Assembly (NCBI RefSeq): GCF_025460765.1
Contig: NZ_JAMWEG010000014.1
Span: forward strand, 62,001-126,000
Direction: 5' to 3'
Length of the DNA: 64,000 nucleotides
Source: Micromonospora sp. MA102
Lineage (GTDB): Bacteria; Actinomycetota; Actinomycetes; Mycobacteriales; Micromonosporaceae
This document shows, piece by piece, positions 6,937-15,400 of the stretch. Every line of letters begins with the position of its first letter. Positions within the stretch are counted from its first letter, which is position 1. The notes beneath the pieces are model-generated. The model worked only from the letters and a program-made list of their open reading frames with translations. It was not told where the DNA came from and did no database searches. The position numbers and the translations under genes are program-made.

Positions 6937-8080
6937 CCCTCGGAGGGGCCCCTTCTGTCAGCTTCGCGAGGCGCTGCAGGGTCTTGGACGGCTTGAAGGC
7001 GTTCGCCTGCTGGATGCGCTCGTTCTCCGTCTCGTAGGCCAGGTGCGCGAGCCGGATCCGCTCGGCCAGCCACCATTGCCGCGCGACGCCGGTCGGCAGA
7101 GCGCGCATCTGCGCCCAGAGTGCAGACCATGACGCGGCGTTGTGGGCCCGCGCCTCGGTGTCAACCGACGTGTCGTAGCTGTCGAACCGGTCGAGCCCTC
7201 GCCCTTCACACACGGTGCACCAACAGGAGAGCGGGTCGACGTTGGCCCATCGTTCGGTCAGCGTGTCGGCCCGGAAGAAGTGCAGCAGCTCCGGGATGAA
7301 GACCGACGGCTTGAACCGTGCGGTGATCTTCGTAGCCTGACCTGGGGGTACGAGGTGCCGCAGGCTCCCGGAGGACCCGATGCCGGCAAACATGCCGCCC
7401 TGGGCCATCGCATCCAGGGCGGTCACCGGGTCGGTCCGCCACGGTCCGACCCGGCCGATCTCCTGGTAGACGCGCCGCAGGTTCCTCATGATGTCGGCGT
7501 AAGAGTCGGTCGGGTTGTACTGGCCGCCGAGGACGAGCGCGACCGGGTGAGGGATCGCCTTGAGAATCGCGATCAGCTGGTCGATCTTGTTGTCGCGCAA
7601 CCAGGTCACGTCCAGCGGCACCACGACCACGACGTCGGTGCGGGTCACCTCCTGAGCTGCGGCACGGACGGCCTTGAGAGCCGCCGGCTCACCGGCCTCG
7701 ACGTACGCCGTGGGCGTGAAGACCGCCGAGTTCGACCGGGCCCGCATGTCATCGAAGAAGCCGTCGCGTCCGAACAGGGTCTCCGGGAACAGCATCGGCG
7801 TCTCAGGACTTGCCATGCGGCTTTCGTAGTGGGCGAGGTCTGCCACGACCGGCAGCCGGTGACGTCCGGAGAGCTCGCCGATGCGCTGTTCCCCCTCTGG
7901 TCCACACAGGGAAAACCCGGTGATGGTCGGGTCGAGGTACTGGGGTACGGACCAGGTGCCCCGCGGCCGGGTCAACAGGAAGATGCGGTCCTTCGTAGCC
8001 TGCTCCGCAGCCGTGGTCAGTTCGGCGGCGAGGTCCCAAGCCGGCCGCCTTGGCGACGGCGGCACAGGGTCTTGCGTCAT
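6905..8080 (-). CDS. Diverged tRNA-guanine-transglycosylase-like protein
   Basis: A 391-residue protein with a TIM-barrel-like pattern of beta strands (RLPVVADLAHYES 75-87, DVVVVVPLDVTWL 149-161, PVALVLGGQYNP 179-190, GIGSSGSLRHLVPP 233-246). A zinc motif C286-W-C288-T-V-C291 is followed after 21 residues by His313 in HNAASWSALWAQMR. This order (CxCxxC, then HN with a helix) is the hallmark of tRNA-guanine transglycosylases and the DNA-acting DpdA relatives. The usual nucleophile segment DxFDCVxPTR is not present, so chemistry or substrate must differ. The ATG at 8080 follows AGAGGTGAGAG and sits 31 bp after the HTH-peptidase gene, so the two form an operon. The fold call is mine from motif spacing and needs a structure-level check. 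Confidence 0.55.
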   Translation of the reverse strand: MTQDPVPPSPRRPAWDLAAELTTAAEQATKDRIFLLTRPRGTWSVPQYLDPTITGFSLCGPEGEQRIGELSGRHRLPVVADLAHYESRMASPETPMLFPETLFGRDGFFDDMRARSNSAVFTPTAYVEAGEPAALKAVRAAAQEVTRTDVVVVVPLDVTWLRDNKIDQLIAILKAIPHPVALVLGGQYNPTDSYADIMRNLRRVYQEIGRVGPWRTDPVTALDAMAQGGMFAGIGSSGSLRHLVPPGQATKITARFKPSVFIPELLHFFRADTLTERWANVDPLSCWCTVCEGRGLDRFDSYDTSVDTEARAHNAASWSALWAQMRALPTGVARQWWLAERIRLAHLAYETENERIQQANAFKPSKTLQRLAKLTEGAPPRVIEGARTPAP

Positions 8081-8111
8081 CTCTCACCTCTTACGGTGGC
8101 GCCCGAAGGCG

Positions 8112-9179
8112 TCAGTGTGACGGCGTTGCCAGGTACAGCTGTTGGAACTCGTCCGGGAAAAGCCCGGCGGTAGCCGCAAGCTCCTCCACCGTGGCGCCTC
8201 GGTCCCGCATAAGGGCCTGCAAGACACCATAGATCTTCGATGCGCGCTCCGGCGCTATGGAAACCGGCTCATTGGTCTTGTAGCCGAGCATCGACATCTC
8301 GACCACCAGGTTGCGGTACTGCCAGTCGCTCAAGGCGTTCACGTCGAGGGCCCGTCGAGCCAGCGCCGCCATGGAGGTTCCCCACACGGACTTCAGCTGC
8401 ATCAGGCGGTTGACATCGACGCCTTGGCGCAATTGTTCGCGGATACTTCTCGCCGGCATCAGGAACTCGCTGGCGAACATGTCGGCCTGCTTTTCCTGAA
8501 CCGTCGTGCCACCTGGGACGCGGTGCATGATCACATGTCCCAGCTCGTGGGCAAGACTGAAGCGAGCACGGTCGGTGGGCGCCGTGACGTTCACGAGGAA
8601 CAGCGGGGTCCCCTCGTCTGGCCATGCGCTGACCGCATCAAGTTCCCGGGTGTCGAGGTCCCGGAGGAGTACGACGGCGCCAGCCGTCTCCAGGACGGCG
8701 ACCATGTCAGGTATCGGACCCGCGCCCAGGCTCCACTCGCGGCGTACGAGCTGCGCGATCTCCTCGGGAGACTCGTCCTCAGCTAGTTCGTGCCGCAGGA
8801 AGCGGTGCGGATGAGCTCCGGCTGCGGCAAGTAGTGGCGTGGTCTGGCGCCGCCCGAACTTCAGCTGGTTGTGGATGCGCCGCAGAGCTGGGGCACCCAG
8901 AGATGCCCGCTTCCGGTGGTGAATCAGGCCGATGCCAACGCCTTCCGCGTCGGGAGCGTCGCAGAGTACGGCGACCGGATACCCCAGGGCAGCGGAGAAC
9001 GCCTCCAGGCGTTCGTCGGAGACGCTCACCCGCCCAGCTTCGGCCTTGCTGACGTACGCCTGTGAGACCGTCGTCCCGAGGTGCTTCGACATGGCCAGTG
9101 CCACCTCGTTCTGGCGCAGGCCGCGAGACTCGCGCGCCTGGATGAGCATCCCCGGCTCGGCGACCAGCGGCTCGATCAT
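8112..9179 (-). CDS. HTH regulator fused to ImmA/IrrE-type metallopeptidase
   Basis: A 355-residue protein. Residues 10-70 are an XRE-type helix-turn-helix (LIQARESRGLRQNEVALAMS, VSQAYVSKAEAGR). Residues about 120-270 are an M78 zinc peptidase with SLAHELGHVIMHR (H211, E212, H215) and downstream KQADMFASEFLMP supplying the third ligand region. ImmA/IrrE enzymes cut repressors after stress and free prophage or mobile-element genes. Because the DNA-binding domain is in the same chain, it may both repress and derepress its own operon. The ATG at 9179 follows GGAGGTGAGCCGG. The only downstream partner is the TGT-like gene. Confidence 0.85.
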   Translation of the reverse strand: MIEPLVAEPGMLIQARESRGLRQNEVALAMSKHLGTTVSQAYVSKAEAGRVSVSDERLEAFSAALGYPVAVLCDAPDAEGVGIGLIHHRKRASLGAPALRRIHNQLKFGRRQTTPLLAAAGAHPHRFLRHELAEDESPEEIAQLVRREWSLGAGPIPDMVAVLETAGAVVLLRDLDTRELDAVSAWPDEGTPLFLVNVTAPTDRARFSLAHELGHVIMHRVPGGTTVQEKQADMFASEFLMPARSIREQLRQGVDVNRLMQLKSVWGTSMAALARRALDVNALSDWQYRNLVVEMSMLGYKTNEPVSIAPERASKIYGVLQALMRDRGATVEELAATAGLFPDEFQQLYLATPSH

Positions 9180-9217
9180 CCGGCTCACCTCCGTCTCGCC
9201 GTCTCGTGCCACCGGCC

Positions 9218-9247
9218 ACAGTAGCCGACCTTAGATCGTTACCGCAA
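9218..9247 (-). promoter_or_regulatory. Probable promoter of the HTH-peptidase / TGT-like operon
   Basis: On the minus strand, TTGCGG (9247-9242) and TACTGT (9223-9218) are 18 bp apart in the only AT-rich stretch nearby, about 40 bp upstream of the ATG at 9179. It fits a sigma-70-type promoter. The regulator's own HTH could act here, but no clear palindrome is seen. Confidence 0.4.
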
Positions 9248-9347
9248 GCGCCACCCTCAAAAATCATGCCAAGAATATTCCGCGCCCGGTCACCCGCCTG
9301 GCCGGGCGCGAGGGGGTCCTGGGCGGACAGCCAATGGGCGAGGGCCT

Positions 9348-9557
9348 GGTGGCGAAGACGGCGGCGACGATGGTGGCCACGGCGAGCCGACGGCGGGCGG
9401 CGGTCAGGAGAAGGCTTCCGGTGACGGACAGGACGCCGAGCAGGCCGGCGACGGAGGCCGCGAAGGTGGCGGGGTGGCCGCGGCTGGCGAGATAACCGAC
9501 GATGTGGACGGTCGTGGTGCTGGTGGCCGCGCCGTGGGCCGTGAACGTGCCCGCGAG
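9348..9557 (-). pseudogene. Remnant of an MFS transporter
   Basis: A 70-codon open stretch reads FTAHGAATSTTTVHIVGYLA, then SRGHPATFAASVAGLLG, VLSVTGSLLLTAARRR and LAVATIVAAVFAT. This is the pattern of an MFS transmembrane section. It has a stop directly upstream (9561-9563), no start and loses the pattern at 9348 (a frame shift there gives QALA). The whole region 9248-9785 otherwise holds only this remnant and a terminator. It is probably debris left by insertion of cargo into the prophage. Confidence 0.55.
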
Positions 9558-9727
9558 GATTCAGAATCTGGCATCACGCATAGCGGCGCGCGGGACAGAT
9601 GCCCGATGCGTGTTGTCCTGCCGCTCGGGCGGGGCCGAGAATCCGGCCGGCGGGGCTTGAGGCTTGCGGGTGCCGCAGCCGGGTGGAGAAGCTGCTCGTC
9701 GAGCTGCGGCCCGCCTGAGCGCCCCGC

Positions 9728-9757
9728 GCCGCCCGCCGGTCACCAGCGGCGGGCGGC
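9728..9757 (-). terminator. Hairpin terminator after the zinc-ribbon gene
   Basis: A perfect 10-bp stem (GCCGCCCGCC and complement) with a 10-base loop lies 29 bp past the stop of the leftward gene ending at 9786. No U-run is present. Confidence 0.6.
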
Positions 9758-9785
9758 TCCCCCGAACAGAACCTGTCCGACAGCG

Positions 9786-10454
9786 TCAGTCCTTGCCCAT
9801 GACCCGGTCCCACTCGGCGTCGCGGGCATATCGCCATGCTGTCTCCGCATCCCGCTCGTAACCGCAGGCAAAGCACCGCCCCTGCGAGTTTGTACCACCG
9901 AACTCATCGAACCCCGCTGGCAGGAACGTCATGCGCCAGCACTCGTCGCACTCCTCAAGATCCGGCTGGTGGAGCTGATCATCTGGCGACATGAGGCCAA
10001 GCCCCGCCGCATGGGAAGCCGCCTCCGCATACAAGATCGCCAACAGGTCATCGACTTTGGCCGCCGCTCGCGCATGCTCAAGAACACGCAGTGCTGGGTG
10101 ACCGTCGATGGCCACGAGGGCTTCGAGGTGCCGGCGAACTGGCAGGAGAAACTCGTCGTCTGCTCGGCCGTGACGCATCGGCTGAGTGATCTTGAGGGCT
10201 TCGCGTAGAGCCTCATAGTCGAGACTCGTGCCCGCACCCTCGAGAACCTTGAGCAGCCCGCTAGCGGGCAACATCCTGCCGTCCGGACCGCGCTCCAAGC
10301 CCGGATGATCGCACGCCACTATGGCAGCAAGTCCATTGGTCAGGGCGACGTCGAAGGGACCTTCAGGTGGTACCAGATCCTTTTCAAGGGCCACGACGTT
10401 GAGCCCGTAACGCAGCCGACGTAGCACCTGGCGGCGCAGCTCGTGATAATCCAT
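9786..10454 (-). CDS. Hypothetical protein with C-terminal zinc ribbon
   Basis: A 222-residue protein. The first 160 residues are mainly helical (LRRQVLRRLRYGLNVVALE, LLKVLEGAGTSLDYEALREA). The C-terminal 55 residues carry two cysteine pairs, CDEC and CFACGY, about 24 residues apart, which look like a zinc ribbon. No family is recognised. It lies alone between the MFS remnant and the integrase, flanked by terminators, so it is probably an independently expressed prophage accessory gene. Confidence 0.65.
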   Translation of the reverse strand: MDYHELRRQVLRRLRYGLNVVALEKDLVPPEGPFDVALTNGLAAIVACDHPGLERGPDGRMLPASGLLKVLEGAGTSLDYEALREALKITQPMRHGRADDEFLLPVRRHLEALVAIDGHPALRVLEHARAAAKVDDLLAILYAEAASHAAGLGLMSPDDQLHQPDLEECDECWRMTFLPAGFDEFGGTNSQGRCFACGYERDAETAWRYARDAEWDRVMGKD

Positions 10455-10559
10455 CGTCCCATGATGCCGCCAGCACCGCAGATCGGATATGGGGCGCTGC
10501 GCGCGACGGCGGCAGCGGGAACTGGCAGCGGCTGAGGCGCTGTAGGAAGATCAGCCCGA

Positions 10560-10598
10560 AGCGGGCGGCGAGCCAACCCCACTAGCTCGCCGCCCGCT
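10560..10598. terminator. Strong hairpin after the integrase gene
   Basis: A perfect 14-bp stem (AGCGGGCGGCGAGC and complement) with an 11-base loop, 18 bp downstream of the integrase stop codon. Long symmetrical GC stems of this type serve as terminators in actinobacteria. Confidence 0.75.
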
Positions 10599-10615
10599 CT
10601 GCCGTGCGGGGCCCC

Positions 10616-11839
10616 CTACCGCCTGGCGGCCGCGAGCTCGTCAACGCCGAGGAAGTCCGCCACGATCTGCCGCACCGGCTCGTGGTGCCGGCGGGTCGCG
10701 TGCACGTACACGTTCATCGTCGTGGTCACGCTCGCGTGCCCGGCCATCGTCCGCAGCGCCGCCAGGTCGACGCCCTCCGTCGCGAGCAGCGTCAGCAGCG
10801 AGTGCCGCAGCCCGTGCATCGTCATCCGGCGCGGCAAGCCCTTCTCCCGGGCCAGATCGCGGATCTTCACCCACCGATCCGTATAGAAGTCCTCGTACCG
10901 CCAATGGTTGCCGCGCGGCGCGACGAACACGAACTCCCGGCCCGGCTTCGCCACCCGCTCGGCGACCATCCGCATCACCGACGCGGGCAGCGGCACCTCC
11001 CGATAGCCCTGCTTCGTCTTCGGCTTGGGCTCGACCACCCACCGCCGGTTCACCTTCCGCAGGACCTGCACGATCGACACCGTGCCCCGCGCGACGCTGA
11101 CCGCCCGGGGCGGCAGCGCCGACACCTCACCCCAGCGCAGACCCGTCGACAGCTTGCACAGCAGCAAGTCCGCCGCCTCCGGGTCCACCTGGTACGCCGC
11201 CTCGAGGAACAGCCGGGCCTCGTCCGGGCTCTCCAGGATGTCCCGCTCGGCGCGCGGGCCCTCCGGCAGCGGCAGCCCGTCCATCGGGTTGGCCGTCCGT
11301 ACGGCGGGCTCGCCGTCCTCGCCGGGCCGGCACGCCGCCTTGAAGATCGGCACCACCGTCTCGCCCCGGATGTTGGCGATCGTCTTCGCCGAGAGGCCGG
11401 CGTCGCGCAGGGCCTGCTGCCACTCGCGCATCTCCCGCCGGGTGATCTCGACGATCGGCCGGTCGCCGATCCGCGGGTAGACGTGCTTCTCCAGGCGCTC
11501 CCGGTACTTGCGCACCGTCTCCGGGTGCGGCTTCACCAGCTGGCCCAGCCACTCCTCGGCGTACGCCCGGAACGTCAGCACCGCCTCGGCGGGCTCCGGC
11601 GCCGGGGCGGCGGGCACGCCGGCGGGAAGGAGCTCGGCGAAGCCGTGCTCGGCCAGCTGCTCCGGCGTCGGCATCCGCTCGCCGGCGGACTCGACCAGCG
11701 TCCTGAACCGCTTCGCGTCCGCCAGGTAGTCGAACGTGCGGCTGCTCCACAAGTTCTCGCGGCGGCCGCCCTCGCGCCACTTCACCCGCCACCGGCTGTT
11801 CTTACCGTCCTTCGTGGTCCTCTTCTCGACTGATGCCAC
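10616..11839 (-). CDS. int: Tyrosine-type site-specific integrase
   Basis: A 407-residue recombinase that inserts and excises the prophage. It has an N-terminal arm-binding part (KWREGGRRENLWSSRTF), a SAM-like core-binding domain (LTFRAYAEEWLGQLVKPH to about residue 160) and a catalytic domain with the tetrad: R in STGLRWGEVSAL, the HGLRHS box, H in AGHASVTTTMNVY and tyrosine in the same segment. The GTG at 11839 follows GGAGGAACG. It is transcribed away from the tRNA-Leu gene whose 3' end is the likely attachment site, the usual arrangement for tRNA-targeting phages of actinobacteria. Confidence 0.93.
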   Translation of the reverse strand: MASVEKRTTKDGKNSRWRVKWREGGRRENLWSSRTFDYLADAKRFRTLVESAGERMPTPEQLAEHGFAELLPAGVPAAPAPEPAEAVLTFRAYAEEWLGQLVKPHPETVRKYRERLEKHVYPRIGDRPIVEITRREMREWQQALRDAGLSAKTIANIRGETVVPIFKAACRPGEDGEPAVRTANPMDGLPLPEGPRAERDILESPDEARLFLEAAYQVDPEAADLLLCKLSTGLRWGEVSALPPRAVSVARGTVSIVQVLRKVNRRWVVEPKPKTKQGYREVPLPASVMRMVAERVAKPGREFVFVAPRGNHWRYEDFYTDRWVKIRDLAREKGLPRRMTMHGLRHSLLTLLATEGVDLAALRTMAGHASVTTTMNVYVHATRRHHEPVRQIVADFLGVDELAAARR

Positions 11840-11982
11840 CGTTCCTCCACGTGAACGCGGCGGCCTCGACCCGGTGTCCTGCGGGCGCTGCCGCCGACGC
11901 ACCTGTATGCGCAACAGTGGGACCGTAACCGTCTCGCCCGACCGGCACAAGATCGCCCCGGCTGCGGGGCTCGTCCAGGCCC

Positions 11983-12004
11983 GTGTTCCCACGGTGTTCC
12001 CACG
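11983..12004. repeat. Two tandem 11-bp repeats near the attachment site
   Basis: GTGTTCCCACG occurs twice head to tail between the integrase start and the tRNA. Short direct repeats here are typical arm-type integrase binding sites. They could instead be a duplicated promoter element for int. Confidence 0.45.
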
Positions 12005-12084
12005 GCGGCATCAGCCCAGGAAACGATGAAGGCCGCCGACCTGAGTAATGCCAGGTCAGCGGCCCAAAGCCTGCTTCGTTCGAT

Positions 12085-12120
12085 TGGTGTCCGAGGGGGG
12101 ACTTGAACCCCCACGCCCTA
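12085..12120. other. Probable prophage attachment site at the tRNA-Leu 3' end
   Basis: The integrase ends one side of the prophage beside the 3' half of a complete tRNA-Leu gene, so the crossover most likely lies in the T arm and acceptor segment. The partner repeat should lie at the other prophage end, outside the window, so the exact core cannot be defined here. Confidence 0.5.
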
Positions 12121-12171
12121 TACGGGCACTAGCACCTCAAGCTAGCGCGTCTGCCATTCCGCCACCCGGAC
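12085..12171 (-). tRNA. tRNA-Leu(GAG)
   Basis: An 87-nt gene including an encoded CCA. Acceptor GTCCGGG pairs with CTCGGAC, discriminator is A. The anticodon arm CTAGC-TTGAGGT-GCTAG gives anticodon GAG. A long variable arm follows (stem with TGCCCG...GGGC), as in class II tRNAs. It decodes CUC/CUU. It is intact despite the adjacent prophage, so the inserted phage restores the 3' end of the gene. Confidence 0.95.
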
Positions 12172-12403
12172 CTGCACGTCCAGCCTACCCTGTCGGCCGA
12201 GGTAATCTTCTCACCGGTTCGGCCGCCCCGGTGGGCCGCACGGGGCATTACTGTACACGGCCCGGATGGATCATGCACATCGCCGCCGCGCCCCGGGGTT
12301 TCCGCAGGTCAAGACGCCACCACGGGCCGTCGGCACCGCCGCCCCGTACCGATCCGAGGGGCCGGGTAGCGAGGAACCGCCGATTCCGGGCAGCATTGCT
12401 CAC

Positions 12404-15400
12404 GTGTCCCACCCCTCCCCCCTGACCGCCGCTCAACACCAGGCCCTCGCGTTGCGCTCCGCGGGTGACCTGGCGACCGCCCGCCGCCTGCTCACCGACG
12501 CGATCGCGGCGGCCCGACCGGCGTACGGGGAGGACCACCCCGACGTACTGGCCACCGGCCACCTGCTGGCCCGCCTGCACCGGGAGGCCGACGACCCGGC
12601 CGCCGCCCGACGGGTGCTCGAAGAGGCGTACGCGGCCGGTGAGCGCCGCCGCGGCGACGCCGACCCGCTGATGCTCGCGCTCAGCTTCGACCTCGCCGGG
12701 GTGGCGGAGGAACTCGGCAACCGGCACGAGGCCCGCCGCAACTACACCCGCGTGGCCACCGCCGGGCCCGCCGTGCTCGGTCCGGACCACCCCGCGGTAC
12801 GCGTAGCCCACCAGTACCTCGCCGGCTCCGCCGCCGCTCCCGTGCCGCCCGGCCCGCCTCCCGGCGGCTCCGCCGCCGCTGCCGGCCCGCAACCCGACCC
12901 GGGGGCGCTGTCCGGGCCGACCATGTCGCTGCCGGCCATGCCCCAGCCGTACCCGCCGCAGTCCGCCCCGCCCCGGCCCGGCGCTCCTGTCGCGCCCGGT
13001 CCCGTCCCGCCGGTTCCCGGCGCTGAATGGGCGCCGCAGCCGGGGCCGGCCGGGCCGGCGCCATGGTCACCCCCCGCCCCCGGTCCGGCGACGCACCTGC
13101 CGCCACCGCCGCCGATCCCGCCCGCGCCGCCCGGCACCGCGGCCGCCTCGACCCCGCTGCCGCCGCCCCCGATCATTCCCGCGCCGATGTCCGCTCCCCC
13201 GATCCCGACCTCCGGGCCAGGGGCACCTGCCGGCGGCGCGTCGAGTGGCTGGGCGGCCACGGAGGCGACGGCGCGGTTCCCCGCACCGCCCGTCACCGGC
13301 CCGGCCCGGGCCGTCCCGCCACCGCCGGTCGCTGCCGTGTCGCCGGCGCCCGGGGTCACCCCGGTGCCGCCTCGGCCCCCGGTTGTCCCACCGTCGGTCT
13401 CCGTCCCGCCGGCGCCGGATCCGCTTCCGGCCGGCCCGTACGTCACGCCGCACGCGCCCGGCTCGGCACCGCCGGTACCGCCGGTGGCGGGGCCACCCGC
13501 CGCGCACCTGGCGCCGCGCGCGCCCAGTTCCGCACCGCCCGCCCCGCCGGCGCCCGGGCCGGTTCCGCCCGCCCCACACACGCCCAGCTCGGCACCGCCC
13601 GCCCCGCCGGCGCCGGGGCCGGTTCCGCCCTTCGCACACACGCCCAGCTCGGCACCGCCCGCCCCACCGGTGTCGGGGCCGCCCGCGCAGATCCCGCCGG
13701 TCGCACCGCGGTCGGCAGCGCCCGGGATGCCGTCGGCGCCCACGTACGGCCCCGTGCCCCCGGCCGCGCTGGCGTCGGCACCGCCCACGCCGCCGGTGGC
13801 GGCCCCACCACCGGCCGTCCCGGCGTCGGTTCCGTTGCCACCGGCGCCGGTCATTCCGCTACCGGCCAGGCCGGTCGCGACGCCGCCGGCGCCCGGCCCG
13901 GCACCGGTCGCTCCGGTCTCCGGCGTGCCCGGACCGCCGGTCCCGCCCGCCGGGGCAGTTCCGCCGGCTCCGAGGATCCCGGCTCCGACCTCCGCCCCGC
14001 CCGCGTCGGGTCTGCTTCCTCCGCCTCCGCCCGTCCCGGTTTCCGCCCCACCGGGCGCGGCGCCCACCTCGACCCCGCCCACGGCCACACCGGCGGCCCC
14101 GCCGGAGAGGGCCGCCCCGCCACATCAGACGCCCGGCCAGCCGGCCGCCAAGGGCGGTGAGCCCGGCGGGGACGACCGGACCGACATGCCCGCAGCACCG
14201 GCACCGGGTTGGGACAAGCCGACGATCCAGGTGCAGCAGATCGGCCCTCTGCTCCGGGAGGAGGCCGATCGGACCGCCGCCTCGCCTCCTGGTGCGAACG
14301 CTCCGGTGAGCAGCCCGCCCGTCAGCGCACCCCCGGCGGGCAACTTGCCTGTCAGCGCGCCCCCGGCGGGCAACTCGCCTGTGAGCGCGCCCCCCGTGGC
14401 TGCGCCAGCCCCGCTACCCGCCGCTCCCGTGACCGCGCCCCCGGTGAGCGGTCCGCCGGCCCCGCCACCCACCGCAGGAGCGGCGCTCGCCGGGCCGTCC
14501 GTCGGCGAGCGACCGGTCACCCCGCCGGCCAGCGGGGCGCCCTTCCCGCCGCAGCCCGTCAGCGGACCGCCGACCAGCGGGGCACCCCTGCCGCCGCCCG
14601 GCGATGGTCCCGCGTCGCCGCCGCAGGGAGGCGCCGTGCCGCCTCCACCCCCGCCGGTCAGCGCTCCCCCGGCCGGTGGCGGACCGGGCACGGCCTTCGC
14701 CACCCCGCCGGGCGGCAACCCGCCGTTCAGCGCACCGCCGGCCAGCGGCCCGCCGTTCAGCGCACCACCCGCCAGCAGCCCACCCTTCAGCGCACCACCC
14801 GCCAGCAGCCCACCGGGAAGCACACCGCACGGCTATCCGCCGCCGGTGAGCGGGCCGCCCGCCGCGGCGCCGGTCAGTGCCTCGCCCGTGCCGCCGTGGA
14901 GCATGACCGCGCCGCCGTGGAGCAGCGCCGCCCCGCCGCAGGCCCTCGACCGGCCCGGCGACCCTCGTCCCGAGCCGGTCGTGGAGGAGCCCGGCACGGT
15001 GGACCCGGATCCCGCGCCGGAGAGCGGGGACGCGGCACCCGCGCCGCTGCCGGTCTATGACGGGCTGCTGGACTTTCCCGAGTCGCAGCAGCCGGCCCCG
15101 GAGCCGAACCCGAGCCAGGGCGCCTGGCCGGCGGTGCCGCCGGCGTTCCACCAGCCGGCCGCGTACCCGGTGGCGGAGGAGCCGGAGGCGCGCGGCCGGA
15201 ACCGGACGGTGGTGGCCCTGGTGGCGGGCATCGTGGTGGTCGCGGTGGCGGCCGCTGTGGCCATGGGCGCCGTGCTGCTCAACCGTGACCCGGCGCCGCC
15301 GCCCGCGCCGGCGCCGACGGCGGCGAAGCCGAAGGTGAGCGGTCCGCCGCCGGGTGAGCTGCGGTTGCAGGACGACACCACCACGATCACAGTCACCTGG

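Noticed and set aside
9474..10208. A 244-residue plus-strand frame
   Set aside because: The opposite strand encodes a coherent protein with two Cys pairs and a terminator; the plus frame is rich in rare-looking segments and has no ribosome site.
12742..14088. A 448-residue Gly/Ala-rich frame on the minus strand resembling PE_PGRS proteins
   Set aside because: It is the mirror of the proline-rich coding stretch on the plus strand; CCN-rich codons give GGN on the other strand. It has no start signal and no conserved domain.
14280..14860. Short repeated units that could suggest a CRISPR array
   Set aside because: They encode repeated PVSAPPAGN-like residues in frame, with no constant repeat and unique spacer pattern and no cas genes nearby.
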